A stretch of 64,000 nt of DNA from Primulina eburnea (taxonomy: Eukaryota > Streptophyta > Magnoliopsida > Lamiales > Gesneriaceae): contig NW_027330951.1 in assembly GCF_022965805.1 (NCBI RefSeq), forward strand, positions 534,677 through 598,676. Direction: 5' to 3'. The position numbers and the translations under genes were made by a program. The notes under the pieces are model-generated. The model had not been told where the DNA came from and did not search any database. It saw nothing but the letters and a program-made list of their open reading frames with translations. Positions 22,937 through 33,623 of the stretch are shown one piece after another (position 1 is the stretch's first letter; each line of letters starts with the position of its first letter).

Positions 22937-24042
22937 CCCCTATTTTTAATAAAAAAAAACATTTGGCATGTTGGCCGGAATCCGTCGACGGAGCTCCGGC
23001 GACGGCGATGACGACTAGGGTTTCCAAAAGTGTTTTGGAATATCAAAGTGTCATGGGCCTTGAGTTGTTGGGCCATTAGATGACTAACATGTTTGTGAAT
23101 TTTAAATGGACCAAAATGTTTTTGGTGAAAAATAAGTTTTTGCGCCCTTAAGTTTAAAATTACAAAAGTTGCAAATTTTTCTCATGAAATAAATAATTCA
23201 AGTTGGACTTTAATTATTTATAGTAAATTGTGATTTATAAGAAATTCAGTTATAAATAAATTAATTGGAAAGTAGACAAAGGTGTTTGTATACTTTGTTA
23301 ATTTAGTTTATAATCGTGGCGGTTAGTGATTGGATCAAGATATATAATATTGGATCAATTAATTATTGTGATAATTAATTGACGGTGTATGATATGTGAT
23401 ATTATGCATGAAGGATGATCAAAAGCCCAAGCCCAATTTGCTAGGTGTATGCTAGGATATTTTGTGTTGAATGATTGTAATAATTATCAATTTATAAAGT
23501 GGGCTTGGTTTATGGCCCGTTCCCACCCCATGAGATGTATCCCTATTTGCCATGGATATTTATTTGTAAATATTAGTATAGTGGATGATCAAGATTGGAA
23601 GATGGTGGCCATGATGATTTTGAAGATCGAAGACATGTAAATATTGGAAGCTTATGTAATAGTTGCATTTGCATCCCGTGCATTTCCCTAGGATTGGACC
23701 TTGGCCCGTGTTTAGCTCACACGGTCCGTTAGTATTGGGGCGATTGATCATCCTTGTTTGTTTACTGTTTATAATATATGCATGATATGTTATAAATAAT
23801 GAGTATGTGCGTTATTATTATGATAATAACAAAGTTGCATGAATCCGGCAAACATACGATCAAACATGGCGAGCTTTTAAAATAAAATTAATGATGAGAC
23901 CTTTCAAAATTAAAAACCCTCATTTTGAATAAGATTCAAAATTAATATCAAGCCCGAAAAGGGGAATTATAAATTTGTTTATAATTTCCATGTCTTCCAT
24001 CGACAATGGGTGCATGATGAACGCTACTCGTACTCGGGGCTC

Positions 24043-24330
24043 GGCTCATATTATTGGGGGAGCTTTGGGTGCCGGAAAGCTGTGACATCCATTGACATGG
24101 TGATGTGAACTACGTGGAACTCCCATGATTTCGGCTCATATTATTGGGGGAACTCATGGCGACCGTCCATTAAGGTTCAACATCGATGGGTAAGGCTTGA
24201 CACGTAAAGATGAACGACGTCATATTATTGGGTCCTAATCAAACGTGAGACAAAAGTTTACGTAGATGGTTGCATTGTGATGCAATTGGAAACTACCTTT
24301 TAGGGATTGTGATTGGCTGATATTATTCGG
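24043..24330 (+). repeat. Spaced CATATTATTGGG units in the copia leader
   Basis: CGGCTCATATTATTGGGGGA occurs at 24042 and 24132, then ACGTCATATTATTGGGTCC near 24216 and GGCTGATATTATTCGGGATC near 24314. The spacing is about 84-95 bp, just upstream of gag. Confidence 0.7.
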
Positions 24331-24525
24331 GATCATAATTCGCTAATTGGACCTTACGTACCTACTGAGGAAAGGAGTTTCCCGTTTTCACTAGAGGGTA
24401 GTGAAAGATGTCAAAACAGTGGGAGCAAATATTTATGAAGTAAAAGTCCAAACTTCATATCTTACTAAATATTTTAAAATAGTCACCAACATTTATCTGT
24501 TTTTACTTTTCAGTACAAATTGACA

Positions 24526-25395
24526 ATGTCTTCGATTCGCAATCCGATATCCATAATACTCGACAAACACATATTAACTGGACCTAATTACCTCACTTGG
24601 CTAAGAAACCTGAAAATCGTCTTGAATTCGGAAAGGGTAGCATATACACTGACTGAGTCGCCCCCTGTTGAGGCTCCGACTGACTGCAATCATGAGGAAT
24701 TGCAGGCTTACAAGGAATGGTGTGACCATGACTTGATAGCCAGGTTTTATATGCTGACTTCTATGAATGATGAGCTGCAGATGCGTTTTGAGGATGCAAA
24801 GAATGCTGCTGACATTCATAAGCACCTCAAAGAGCTCTTTGGTGAGCAGACTCGGTCTCTTAGGCATGCTACCGTCAAGGAGCTGATCACTATGCGCATG
24901 CGAGATGGGGTCTCGGTCCATGAGCATGGCCTGAAGTTGATTGGGCTCGTGGATAAGCTCGTTGGCATGGATATGATCTTGCCTTCGGAGTTGACCACCG
25001 ACGTGTTGCTCTTATCGCTGCCTAGCTCATTTGATCCTTTTGTGGTGAACTTCAACATGAACAAGATGGAGCCGACCCTTGAGGAGTTGGTGAATATGCT
25101 TGTTACGTTTGAATCAACCATCAAGAAAGAGAAGTTGGTTCTTTATGTGGGTTCTTCATCTGGTACGAAGATTGATCCACATGGGAAGGGAAAGAAGAGT
25201 TCTTTCCAACGTCCCAAGAAGAACGTGCCCTTGATGAGGCAATCTCCGAATCCCGTTGTGGCGGCCACACCAGTTAAGGCTGACAAGACTAGTGATGTTT
25301 GTCATCACTGCAAGAAGCCTGGACATTGGAGGCGAAATTGCAAGGAATATCTGGCCCAGAAAGTTCTGGAAATGGTATGTTCTACATTGAAGTAA
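24526..25395 (+). CDS. copia gag polyprotein with zinc knuckle
   Basis: An open frame of 289 codons. I chose the ATG at 24526 (MSSIRNPISIILDKHILTGP); the frame extends upstream only to a TTG. The N-terminal half matches copia gag (UBN2/gag_2 type): LTGPNYLTWLRNLKIVL, LNDELQ-like MNDELQMRFED, KELFGEQTRSLRHATVKELI, LPSSFDPFVVNFNMNKM. The C-terminus has a CCHC knuckle CHHCKKPGHWRRNC (about residues 257-270) that binds genomic RNA. It is the only intact gene in the element. Protease follows after a shift to another frame near 25350-25380, where the gag frame reads a divergent tail and stops. Confidence 0.85.
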   Translation: MSSIRNPISIILDKHILTGPNYLTWLRNLKIVLNSERVAYTLTESPPVEAPTDCNHEELQAYKEWCDHDLIARFYMLTSMNDELQMRFEDAKNAADIHKHLKELFGEQTRSLRHATVKELITMRMRDGVSVHEHGLKLIGLVDKLVGMDMILPSELTTDVLLLSLPSSFDPFVVNFNMNKMEPTLEELVNMLVTFESTIKKEKLVLYVGSSSGTKIDPHGKGKKSSFQRPKKNVPLMRQSPNPVVAATPVKADKTSDVCHHCKKPGHWRRNCKEYLAQKVLEMVCSTLK

Positions 25396-25795
25396 ACATT
25401 TCAGTTAACTCTACTTCTTGGGTATTAGATACCGGTTGTGACTCACATCTCTGTAATGAGTTACAGGTGATGGAAGAAGTAGAAAGCTTAAGGAAGGTGT
25501 GACCTTCTAGAGGATGGGCAATGGAGCAAGAGTTGCTGCCAAAGCTGTTGAAGATGTTTACTTATTGTTGAACAATGATTTTAAGTTGTTTTTTAAGAGA
25601 TGTTTTGTTTGTACTTAATTTTGTGAAAAACATTGTTTCCATTTCTATGATGAAAAAATGGATATTCTTGTTTATTTTGCAAAGGTGTTTGCAACATTTA
25701 CATGAATGAATGTTTGATTGGTACTGGTGAACTTGAAAACGATCTCTATAACTTAAAATTGAAAGATATTCCATTAAATGTCCATTCAAAGGCAG
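25350..25795 (+). pseudogene. copia protease and start of pre-integrase
   Basis: The aspartic protease active site is visible as STSWVLDTGCDSHLCNELQV near 25415-25475. It is followed in changing frames by GNGARVAAKAVEDVYLLLNN and then FVKNIVSISM-like remnants. The segment ends CNIYMNECLIGTGELEN-like and DIPLNVHSKADT, the usual start of the pre-integrase region. Frames change at least three times, and a TGA follows SLRKV at 25500. Just after 25795 the sequence jumps to the end of integrase, so the GAG-pre-integrase HHCC finger and the whole catalytic core (roughly 1 kb) are missing. Confidence 0.8.
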
Positions 25796-26930
25796 ACACC
25801 ATATGAGATATGGATGGGTAAGCCTCCCAAATATTCTTATCTTATAATATGGGAGCCCTGCTTATGTGAAGCAGGTAGTGGGAGATAAATTGGATAGTCG
25901 ATCCATTTTATGGTACTTTGTGGAATATCCAAGGAATTAAGTTGGATATTATTTCTATCATCCCCAAGAAACAAAAGTGTTTGTTTCTAGGAATGCAACC
26001 TTTTTGGAAAAGGAATTTCTATTGGATAGAAAATGGGAGATGATAGAACTCGAAGAGGTTCGAGAGACACCCACAATTATCGAACCCACACCCGAAGAGC
26101 CAAGGGAGGAGATACAAGCTCCTAGAAAATCCGAGAAAGTCTCGAGACCACCTATGAGGTATGGTCAGCTTCTTGAAGAGGGCCATGATGAGCCTAACCA
26201 TGGATGTGATCCATGGACCTTCAAGGAAGCGTTATCTGATGCCGATTCATCCAAATGGCTTGAAGCTATGGAATCTGAGATGAATTCCATGCATTCGAAC
26301 CAAGTGTGGGATCTTATAGATCCACCTGAGGGAACGGTTCCCATAGGAACTTGGGGCGGATGGGAAGGTATTGACCTTCAAGGCGCGATTGGTGGCAAAA
26401 GGATATACTCAAAGACAAGGAGTTGACTTTGAGGAAACCTTTTCACAAGTTGCAATGTTCAAGTCTATAAGGATATTGCTAGCCATAGCTGCATAGTATG
26501 ACTATGAGATATGGCAGATGGATGTCAAGACAGCCTTTCTTAATGGGGATATTAAGAAAGTGATTTACATGTCTCAACCTGAAGGGTTTATATCTGTCGG
26601 AAGTGAGCATATGGTATGCAAACTTCAGAGATCTATTTATGGTCTAAAGCAGGCATCTAGGAGTTGGAACCTTAGATTCGCTGGTACAATCAAAGAGTTT
26701 GATTTACTAAGAATCCTGAGGAACCTTGTGTGTATAAGAAGGTCAGTGGGAGTGTTGTGACATTCCTGGTGCTTTATGTTGATGACATTCTACTCATTGG
26801 GAATGATGTAGGAATGTTGCAATCAACTAAGATATGGTTAGTGAATAAGTTCTCGATGCAGGACTTGGGTGAAGCATCTTTTGTATTGGGAATACAGGTC
26901 TATATATTGAGATAGATTGAGAAGATTGCT
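25796..26930 (+). pseudogene. copia integrase tail and RT remnant
   Basis: It starts with the conserved integrase end (TPYEIWMGKPPKYSYL), through the YY-F-P-E-KVFVSRNATFLEKEFL equivalent at about 25975, to the RT. The RT N-terminus is EALSDADSSKWLEAMESEMN and VWDLIDPPEG. A frameshift and deletion follow after 26420. RT palm pieces are MDVKTAFLNGDIKKVIYMSQ at 26518 and SIYGLKQASRSW at 26635. YVDDILLIGND lies at about 26777, with the catalytic Asp pair intact. A frame change near 26730 and a stop near 26915 disable the enzyme. Confidence 0.85.
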
Positions 26931-27762
26931 TGGTCTCACCCAGTCCACATACATTGATACCATCGTGAAGCAGTTCTCGATGGATGAGTCCAAGAGAGGA
27001 CATCTACCAATGTGTCATGGCGTGTCCCTATCCAAGTCTGTCTCCCAAGACTGATGCAGAGATAGCGGCGATGACAAGCATTCCTTATGCATATGCGATT
27101 GGTAGCATCATGTATGAGATGATATCTACACGTCCTGACGTGGCTTTCGCACTAAGTGTAGTGAGTAGATATCAATCGAACCCCGGTCTTCCACATTGGA
27201 AAGCTGTGAAAGACATCCTCAAGTAGTTGAGAAGGACCAATAAATTGTTCTTGGTCTATGGGGTGGAGAACTGAAATTGGAAGGCTATACCGACTCTAGC
27301 TTCCAAAGCGATATCGATGACTCGAAGTCGACCTCTGGATTTGTATTCATGCTCAATGTTGCTGCTGTCTCTTGGAAGAGTTCCAAGCAAGACAATATTG
27401 CGGATTCCAGCACAGATGCCGAATACATTGCTGCATCAGATGCAGCAAGGGAGGCTGTTTGGATAAGGAATTTTGTCCAAGAGTTGGACGTCATTCCTAA
27501 TTGAGTTGCTCCTATCCCAGTGTTGTGTGACAACACGGGAGCTTTAGCTCAAGCAAAGGAGCCAAGGTCTCATCAGAAGTCCAAACATGTATTGAGAAAG
27601 TACCACATCCTCGGAGAGATTGTGGAAGGTAGAGAAGTGTCTTTTGACATAGTCGGCTCCGCAGATAATGTTGTTGATCCACTAGCTAAACCTTTACCTG
27701 GACCATTATTCGACAAGCATCGCGAATCAATGGGTTTAAAGCATATGGGTAGTTGGCTCTAG
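26931..27762 (+). pseudogene. copia RT end and RNase H remnant
   Basis: The usual connection region is readable in pieces (MSSIPYASAVGS-like reads MTSIPYAYAIGSIMYEMI, then RPDVAFALSVVSRYQSNPG). RNase H follows ([57 protein letters not shown]), with D, E and D positions recognisable. A TGA at about 27502 separates this from the final DNTGALAQAKEPRSHQKSKH and DPLAKPL block. A stop after LK at 27225 also breaks the frame. Confidence 0.85.
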
Positions 27763-27765
27763 TGC

Positions 27766-27776
27766 AAGTAGGAGAT
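27766..27776 (+). promoter_or_regulatory. copia polypurine tract
   Basis: AAGTAGGAGAT immediately precedes the 3' LTR. It is short and imperfect, but at the expected position. Confidence 0.6.
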
Positions 27777-29928
27777 TGTTAGAGTAGGTGTCCGTCGAGC
27801 CAAGTGTTGGCCGAGTGTTCACAATGAAACTCTATGTATGAGCAGTCTTTATTTTAATAATATTTGAAATTATTGTTTTGACAAATCTTTATCTGTATAC
27901 CCATGCTAGTTGCATAGATAAAGCCCTTGAATATACAAATAGTAGAAAGAATATGAGATGCTCATATGATGAGTATCATGAAACTCATATTTGTAATACT
28001 GTATATTCTAAACGGTTCCTAGTCGATTCAGCCGCCACTAAGAAGGATATAGGCCACTCGAGTTAGAGACTAGTATCTGCGATGTGAGTACCATGTTTCA
28101 TTGGTAGGGGACATTGTGATGTCCGAGCATGCAGATAGGTGCTCCTGGTAGAGTGCACTGAACAACCCTCCATTAAAGGACTTTCCAAGTGGTTCTCACT
28201 TATCGAGTGGAAAAGTCCTAGTTTATGGTTGTACACCATTAGTCCTTATGACCCGGGACAACATTGAGACTCTATGTGCTAGCATTTCACTTTGACTTGT
28301 TTACCGACTCTTATGGGGTCATCAGGTGGCAAGGTTGGGTGTCATGTCGAAACATATAGGAGTCGATGCATTGTAGTCGGGGATTCACCGCTTACCTTCG
28401 GGTATGGATATCCTATGTGTTATCATGTGTATGTAGGTTGAAATCTCTGGCCAGAGTATGGTGGTAATTATGAAAGGGGTTTAATAGATTACACCATTGA
28501 TGCAACTACAACATGACACATAGTATCGATTCATTGACAACTCTCGATAAACCAATGGTTGTCGAATCGGTCGGGATATATGAGTTGAAGGGACCGTACT
28601 GTACGCTAACCATAATAGAATGGTTCTTGCAGGCACTATCATTTGATACCTAGGGAATCATGTAAGCGATGCTGCTAGGTGTTTAACATGATTGGATGGG
28701 TACTATCAGACTTGAGTTCTGACATTCTTGTTATCAAGGTGTTGATAAGTAAGAATGGAGCAATTGGGGTATGCTCGTATAAGGACATGTTTAGTCCGAA
28801 TCACATGGAGATGTGAACCCACGGCTAGTTGTATCAATGAACCATTGAGGGCCACACAAGTACTAGCTTTCTAGATCCCGTTGAGAAGTAAAAAATAGTT
28901 CAATGTGTTGAACGGCTTATAAAGGAGTTTATAAGCGTAAGGAAAATTAGAAGTATGACTTCTATAAAGGAGAAACTAGTTCAATGTGTTGAACGACTTA
29001 TAAATGAGTTTATAAGTGTAAAGAAAAATAGAAGTATGACTTCTATGAGAGAAATGTAAATTTTAATTTATGGAAGTGTTCCTAAATTAAAATTTGGCCA
29101 AGTGAATAATGTATTTGAAAATTGTGATTTTCATAAACATTATTATGGACTAAATTAAATTAATTCAAGTGTTGAATTAATTAAACACTAGTGGACCTAG
29201 TAGAGTCCAAATAATTAAATTAATTCAAGTGTTGAATTAATTAAATATTATTGAGTCTTGTAGAGCTCAATTTAAATTAATTATTTAACTAGTGGGACTT
29301 GGGTAAATTAGAGTAATGTTTAATTAGTCTCAAATATGTTTGAGATAATTAAATTTAGTTCATGGTTTTTATTTTGATAAAACCATATAATATGCATGCA
29401 TGGGAGGTGAAAGGTTGAGAGACTACTTTTTGAGTTTTCAAGGCATAGCATGCACCTTTTTGACACAACTTTTCCCACAACCAAAAAAATGTCTCTCCTT
29501 CTCTCCTAGGATGAATAGTGCCGAAAATGCTATTCACTTTCTCTCCAAGTTTTCTCTCCATTTTTGTTCTTCAATTTGTTGAGGAACACCACACTTCTCT
29601 TTGAAAAATCCTCATATTTTTCTAGTGCAAAATATGAGGGGATCTACCTAGTTGGTGGTGGGCTTAATTTGAGGAAAGATTCAAGGTAGGAGGAAGCTTG
29701 TAGATTTCTTCATGCCATTCAAGAGCTTTGTTGTTTAACAACAAAGTTGGAGCCATACATCAATCCATGTGATTGATAGGTAAAACTTCTAAACACCCTA
29801 TGTATGACATTATTTGGTGTTTGTTGTATTTGCTACACAATATAGTAGAGGTGGCCGAAATTTTCTATAAAAATTTGATTTTTTAAACTTCCGTTGCGCT
29901 TCCGGTCACCGTAACCGATCCCCTTTCA
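27777..29928 (+). mobile_element. copia 3' LTR
   Basis: 2152 bp from TGTTAGAGTAGGTG to CCCCTTTCA, nearly identical to 20599-22751. It is followed by the GAAAT duplication at 29929-29933, after which the RT of element C resumes. Confidence 0.92.
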
Positions 29929-29933
29929 GAAAT

Positions 29934-30232
29934 ACCACCTGTTTCAACCAGAACTCGCATTTCGACAGTTTAGCATACAGTTTCTCAGCCCTCAAAATTC
30001 GTAACACAGTTCTCAAATGTTCAGCATGCTAAATCATATTCTTTGAATAAATCAATATATCATCAATGAATATGATAACAAAATCATCCAAATATCTCTG
30101 AAAGACGCGGTTCATCAATCCCATAAATACCGTCGGTACATTCTTCAAACCAAATAGCATGACAATAAATTCATAGTGTCCATACCTGGTTCTGAATGCT
30201 GTCTTAGAGATATCAGAGTCCATGACTCTCAA
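29934..30232 (-). pseudogene. C reverse transcriptase, middle exon-like piece
   Basis: This minus-strand slice of the C RT is stranded between the copia element and solo LTR A3. Motifs: [33 protein letters not shown], and [13 protein letters not shown] with the catalytic DD intact. [11 protein letters not shown] follows. A stop occurs after IYSKNMI (about 30026-30028). It joins the upstream RT piece ending SGYHQL (at 40963) and the downstream piece ending at 20598. The CTCAA at 30228-30232 is repeated at 40958-40962. Confidence 0.9.
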
Positions 30233-30263
30233 TGTGATGTCTCGAAAATTAGAAGTCCACATG

Positions 30264-32361
30264 TGTAATGCCCAGAAATTATTAGAAATGATAAGACAAG
30301 ATTATAAAGTGTTGCCAGGATGGAAAAATAAGAAATTCTGGAAAATGCAGCACCGCACCCGCGGTGCTAGACATCACCGCACCCGCGGTGCATGGACAGT
30401 AAGTTGGCAAGAAATTCCGAAGCATCACCGCACCCGCGGTGATAACAGGAGCGCACCCGCGCTAATGACACCGCACCTGCGGTCTTGTAGGAAGCGCACC
30501 CACGGTCTGAGCTGCCGAGAAATGTAGTGATAGACATGGCATGAGCGCACCCGCGGTGCATGTATGACCGCACCCGCGGTGCGACGTGTTGCACAAAGAG
30601 GCGTGCCACGTTTTCTTTTATGCATGTAGTATATATACATGTACATAAACGTGTCTTCTTCAGAATTTGAAGAGGAAACCGAGAGCTTAGAGAGAATTTC
30701 ACTTTTTAAGTTTAGGATTGGATTTACGAAGAAACCGTCCATCAGAATTCGAATTTGAACATTGTACCGTACTCCTCTCGACACGAGCTACACAAGGACG
30801 TAAGTTTTATTACGTTTTGAGATGTTTTGAAAATATGATGTTACTAGAATTGCATGTGATTCAGATATAGCGTTTCTGCTATTGTAGACATTGTAAAATC
30901 GAAGTCAGATTTCAGAATAGACTGGTTATGCAATTGTTATGAATGATGAAAGATATTAATTGATATTTTGATATCAGAATTGTATATCATTGATTGTGAA
31001 CATACCGGTATTGAGATTTTGAGTTCTGGTATTATATATGTGATGTTCAGATTGACGGGGTATTCAGATTGTATTGTTATGCCGTAGAAACATCAGTTGA
31101 GTTATATTGATCAGATTCAGTATTGATTGAGATTGATCAGACTCAGTAATTATTCAGAGTGTATTGTGATATCGATGACATGACTTAGATTGTATCTTGT
31201 TCAGATATTGATCAGATTGTATACTGATTTGAGTATAGATCAGAACATGTGGTGTATTGAGTTATGCACTGATACAGTGTATTCGATATTGTCATTTCAG
31301 ATTTGATATGGACAGAGTTGAATACAGGTCATCGTCTTCGTCAGATCGGGACGACAAAGGTATAATTCATGTGATATCTGGGAAGATATAACTCAAATTA
31401 GATCTCATTTGAGTTTCCCAATAAAATCACATACTTGATTATTGTTTATCTTCTGATATGATTATGATTTGTTTATAGACTTTATATTCAAATCTTTTGA
31501 AATGAACATGCGTTGTTTGCAGATTGTTATACATTGCATTTGAGATAGAAAAGTTGACAGATAGTCAGACTTCTAGACGTTCGGGGTATCGTTACATAGG
31601 AGCAGACACCCTCCTATTGTAGATTATTCGATACAGATATGACCGAAGTCTAGGAATAAGACGTACGTCACCCCGATTGGGAGGGTAGGTGACAGACAGT
31701 GACGTCTTATTCACAACGGGATCCCTAGAGTTATAGTTGAGTCGAGTGTAGACATGATTTGACTAGAACTGCATGCGTTTATGGTGGTGGTTTCATAGAC
31801 TATGAAACCCATGTTTATTGCTTTCAGTTATGACATCATGTTTATATGATTTGATTTAAATTGCATGGTTATCTGAATTGAGTTGCATGCTTATTTTGAG
31901 TTGATTTCATAGATTATGAAATCTATCACTTTTGAATATGATCATGATAGCATGTTAAGATTTAGATTGTTTCTATACATGCTTACCATGTTTTATACTG
32001 GGATTTATTCTCACCGGAGTTATCCGGCTGTTGTCTTGTTTTGTATGTGTGCATGAAAACAGGTGGGGCTGGTTCAGGGTCATGAGAATGATGAGAGAAG
32101 ACGAGTTAGCGTGGTGATTCCGGACTTGTAGCAGACTTGGTTTATTACTTGAACTTAGTAACTGAACCTTAGACTTAAATTGTACAGTATTGTACTTTTA
32201 TACCGAAATGTAGTTGTTTTTATACAGAGATGTATATTGTAAGATTCCATTACCTTCCGCATATATATTTCAAAAAGAAAAATTTTTAGACCCTGTTTAT
32301 CAGAATTGATAATTGAATCCCAAAGATGATTAAGAAAATGTATAGCGTCCGGGTCCCCACA
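30264..32361 (+). mobile_element. B 5' LTR
   Basis: 2098 bp, TGTAATGCCC to GGTCCCCACA. It carries a TATA box TATATATA at 30630-30637, about 47 bp downstream of the motif array. It then shares the CCATCAGAATTCGAATTTGA and GACGTAAGTTTTATTACG segments with F and C. One extra array unit (about 24 bp) is present compared with the 3' LTR. Confidence 0.9.
30354..30586. repeat. ACCGCACCCGCGGT motif array, B 5' LTR
   Basis: About eight units of CACCGCACCCGCGGTG or part-units (GCGCACCCGCGCTA, CCGCACCTGCGGTC, GCGCACCCACGGTC). This is the reverse complement of the ACCGCGGGTGCGGT motif in E, E'' and I. Arms ACCGC/GCGGT enclose ACCC. Confidence 0.85.
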
Positions 32362-32366
32362 ACAGG

Positions 32367-32378
32367 TGGTATCAGAGC
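32367..32378 (+). promoter_or_regulatory. B primer-binding site
   Basis: TGGTATCAGAGC, five bases after the 5' LTR, is an exact complement to the 3' end of initiator tRNA-Met. Confidence 0.9.
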
Positions 32379-32804
32379 TATAGATCCTTTAGATTAAGAT
32401 TATCAGAGCTGATAGTTCCTTTAGACTTAGATTATCAGAGCGATAGATCCTTTAGAATGAGATAGTAGAGGATGAGCGGGGTAGATTGAATTTTCTTCCT
32501 TGCATGTGATTGCTAGCATGAGATTTATGTCAATGCTGACTTGCATGATGTGTGCTAGCATGATTTATTGCTTTCCCTATTACATGTTGTTTGTTATCTG
32601 AGTTGATTGCAGCATGTAATTGTTAAGCCTGAATCAGAACCGAGTCTGGATCAGAGGTATATTATCAGAGGAGGGCTGAGACAGATTGTATAGATTGTGT
32701 ACTAATTTGTTTGATATTCAGATATACCGCCTCGAAGAATTTTAGAAAAGGGCATTACTTCGTCTGAACAGAGAGATGTATCCGAAACTCAGTTAGAAGA
32801 AAAG
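32379..32804 (+). other. B leader, with lost upstream gag start
   Basis: A leader with ATCAGAGCGATAGATCCTTTAG-like duplicated segments near 32370-32460. In frame with gag, 27 codons upstream of the usable ATG, sits ATA-CCG-CCT-CGA (32724), where relative C has its ATG-initiated MPPRRI. The ancestral initiator therefore appears lost. Confidence 0.6.
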
Positions 32805-33623
32805 ATGAAAGAATTTGAGTTATTACAGCCGCCGGTTCTGAATGGTACCGAGACATCTGAAGACTGTCAGAACTGGTTTGATGACATAGAAATACTGTTC
32901 GATTTACTTGATTGTACAGATGAACAGAGAGTTAAAATGGTACCTTATCAGTTACGAGAAGCCGCCAGGAGTTGGTGGATTACCAGTAGAAGAATGTGGG
33001 CACAGAGAGGTACAGTGATTTCGTGGGAAATATTCAGAACTGAATTCTATCGAAGATTTTTCTCAGCTTCGTATCGAGAGGACAAGAAATTAGAGTTTGA
33101 GAATTTAAACCAAGGTCAGTTGAATATTGATGAATATACCGCCAAATTCTCTACTATACTGCATGTTGCTCCTCAGATAGCTGGTAATAATGAAGCTATA
33201 GTGAATCAGTTCATTAGAGGATTGAATTCGGAGGTAGTTGCATTTATGAATCTGCAGCGACCTTACCATTTTGCTGACATCTTGAGTCGAGCGAAGAGAG
33301 CGGAGGCGAGTCTGATTAGACAACTGACAAGGTTGTGTGTGAAGCCATTTCAGACACAACAATCCCCTCTTCGATTTGATCACGGCAGTACGAGTGGGAA
33401 GCAAGATGTGCTGAAAGTTCGAAAGAAGCCATTCAAGAAGTTGGGAAGTGGTTCCTCTAGCTCCAGTGGTTCTAGCCCGAGTTATACTGGAGTGTATTGC
33501 AGAACTTGCGGAGGGAGACATCCCACCGAGCAATGCCAGGGAGTGACTGGTAGATGTAATATTTGTGGACAGCCGGGACACTTTGCTAAAGTCTGTCCCC
33601 AGAAGCGTTCCCGAAGATTGTAG
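32805..33623 (+). CDS. B gag polyprotein with zinc knuckle
   Basis: A 272-codon open frame. The start at 32805 is the first in-frame ATG after the lost ancestral start, so about 27 N-terminal residues may be absent. It contains a Retrotrans_gag core: LQPPVLNGTETSEDCQNWFD, LREAARSWWI, ISWEIFRTEFYRRFF, LNQGQLNIDEYTAKFS, QFIRGLNSEV. A serine-rich spacer and the C-terminal pair CRTCGGRHPTEQC and knuckle CNICGQPGHFAKVC (near 33555-33597) follow. It ends in a stop just after the knuckle, where related elements read on into protease. The open frame next to a ruined pol suggests retained function in particle formation, or chance. Confidence 0.8.
   Translation: MKEFELLQPPVLNGTETSEDCQNWFDDIEILFDLLDCTDEQRVKMVPYQLREAARSWWITSRRMWAQRGTVISWEIFRTEFYRRFFSASYREDKKLEFENLNQGQLNIDEYTAKFSTILHVAPQIAGNNEAIVNQFIRGLNSEVVAFMNLQRPYHFADILSRAKRAEASLIRQLTRLCVKPFQTQQSPLRFDHGSTSGKQDVLKVRKKPFKKLGSGSSSSSGSSPSYTGVYCRTCGGRHPTEQCQGVTGRCNICGQPGHFAKVCPQKRSRRL

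Larger units (their letters stand above)
22752..24525 (+). other. copia 5' leader (no gene)
   Basis: A long 1.77-kb leader between LTR and gag. It holds a GC-rich palindrome cluster (22870-22936) and four spaced TATTATTGGG units (24043-24330). Frames at 22771-23079 lie in the palindrome cluster and have no family motif. Confidence 0.7.
20599..29928 (+). mobile_element. Ty1/copia element, young but defective
   Basis: Complete ends with 5-bp duplication GAAAT (20594-20598, 29929-29933). It is inserted in antisense orientation into the RT of element C. LTRs are 2153 and 2152 bp and differ by only about 11 substitutions and one indel by eye. A PBS, an intact gag, and a broken and internally deleted pol lie between them. 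The copia order is visible: protease, then integrase tail, then RT, then RNase H. Autonomous movement is not possible for this copy. Confidence 0.92.

Noticed and set aside
30222..30784. Frames with HHRTRG or APRVRS repeats in the B LTR, also at 36314-36744
   Set aside because: Translations of the ACCGCACCCGCGGT array. They cross the LTR promoter and have no family match.
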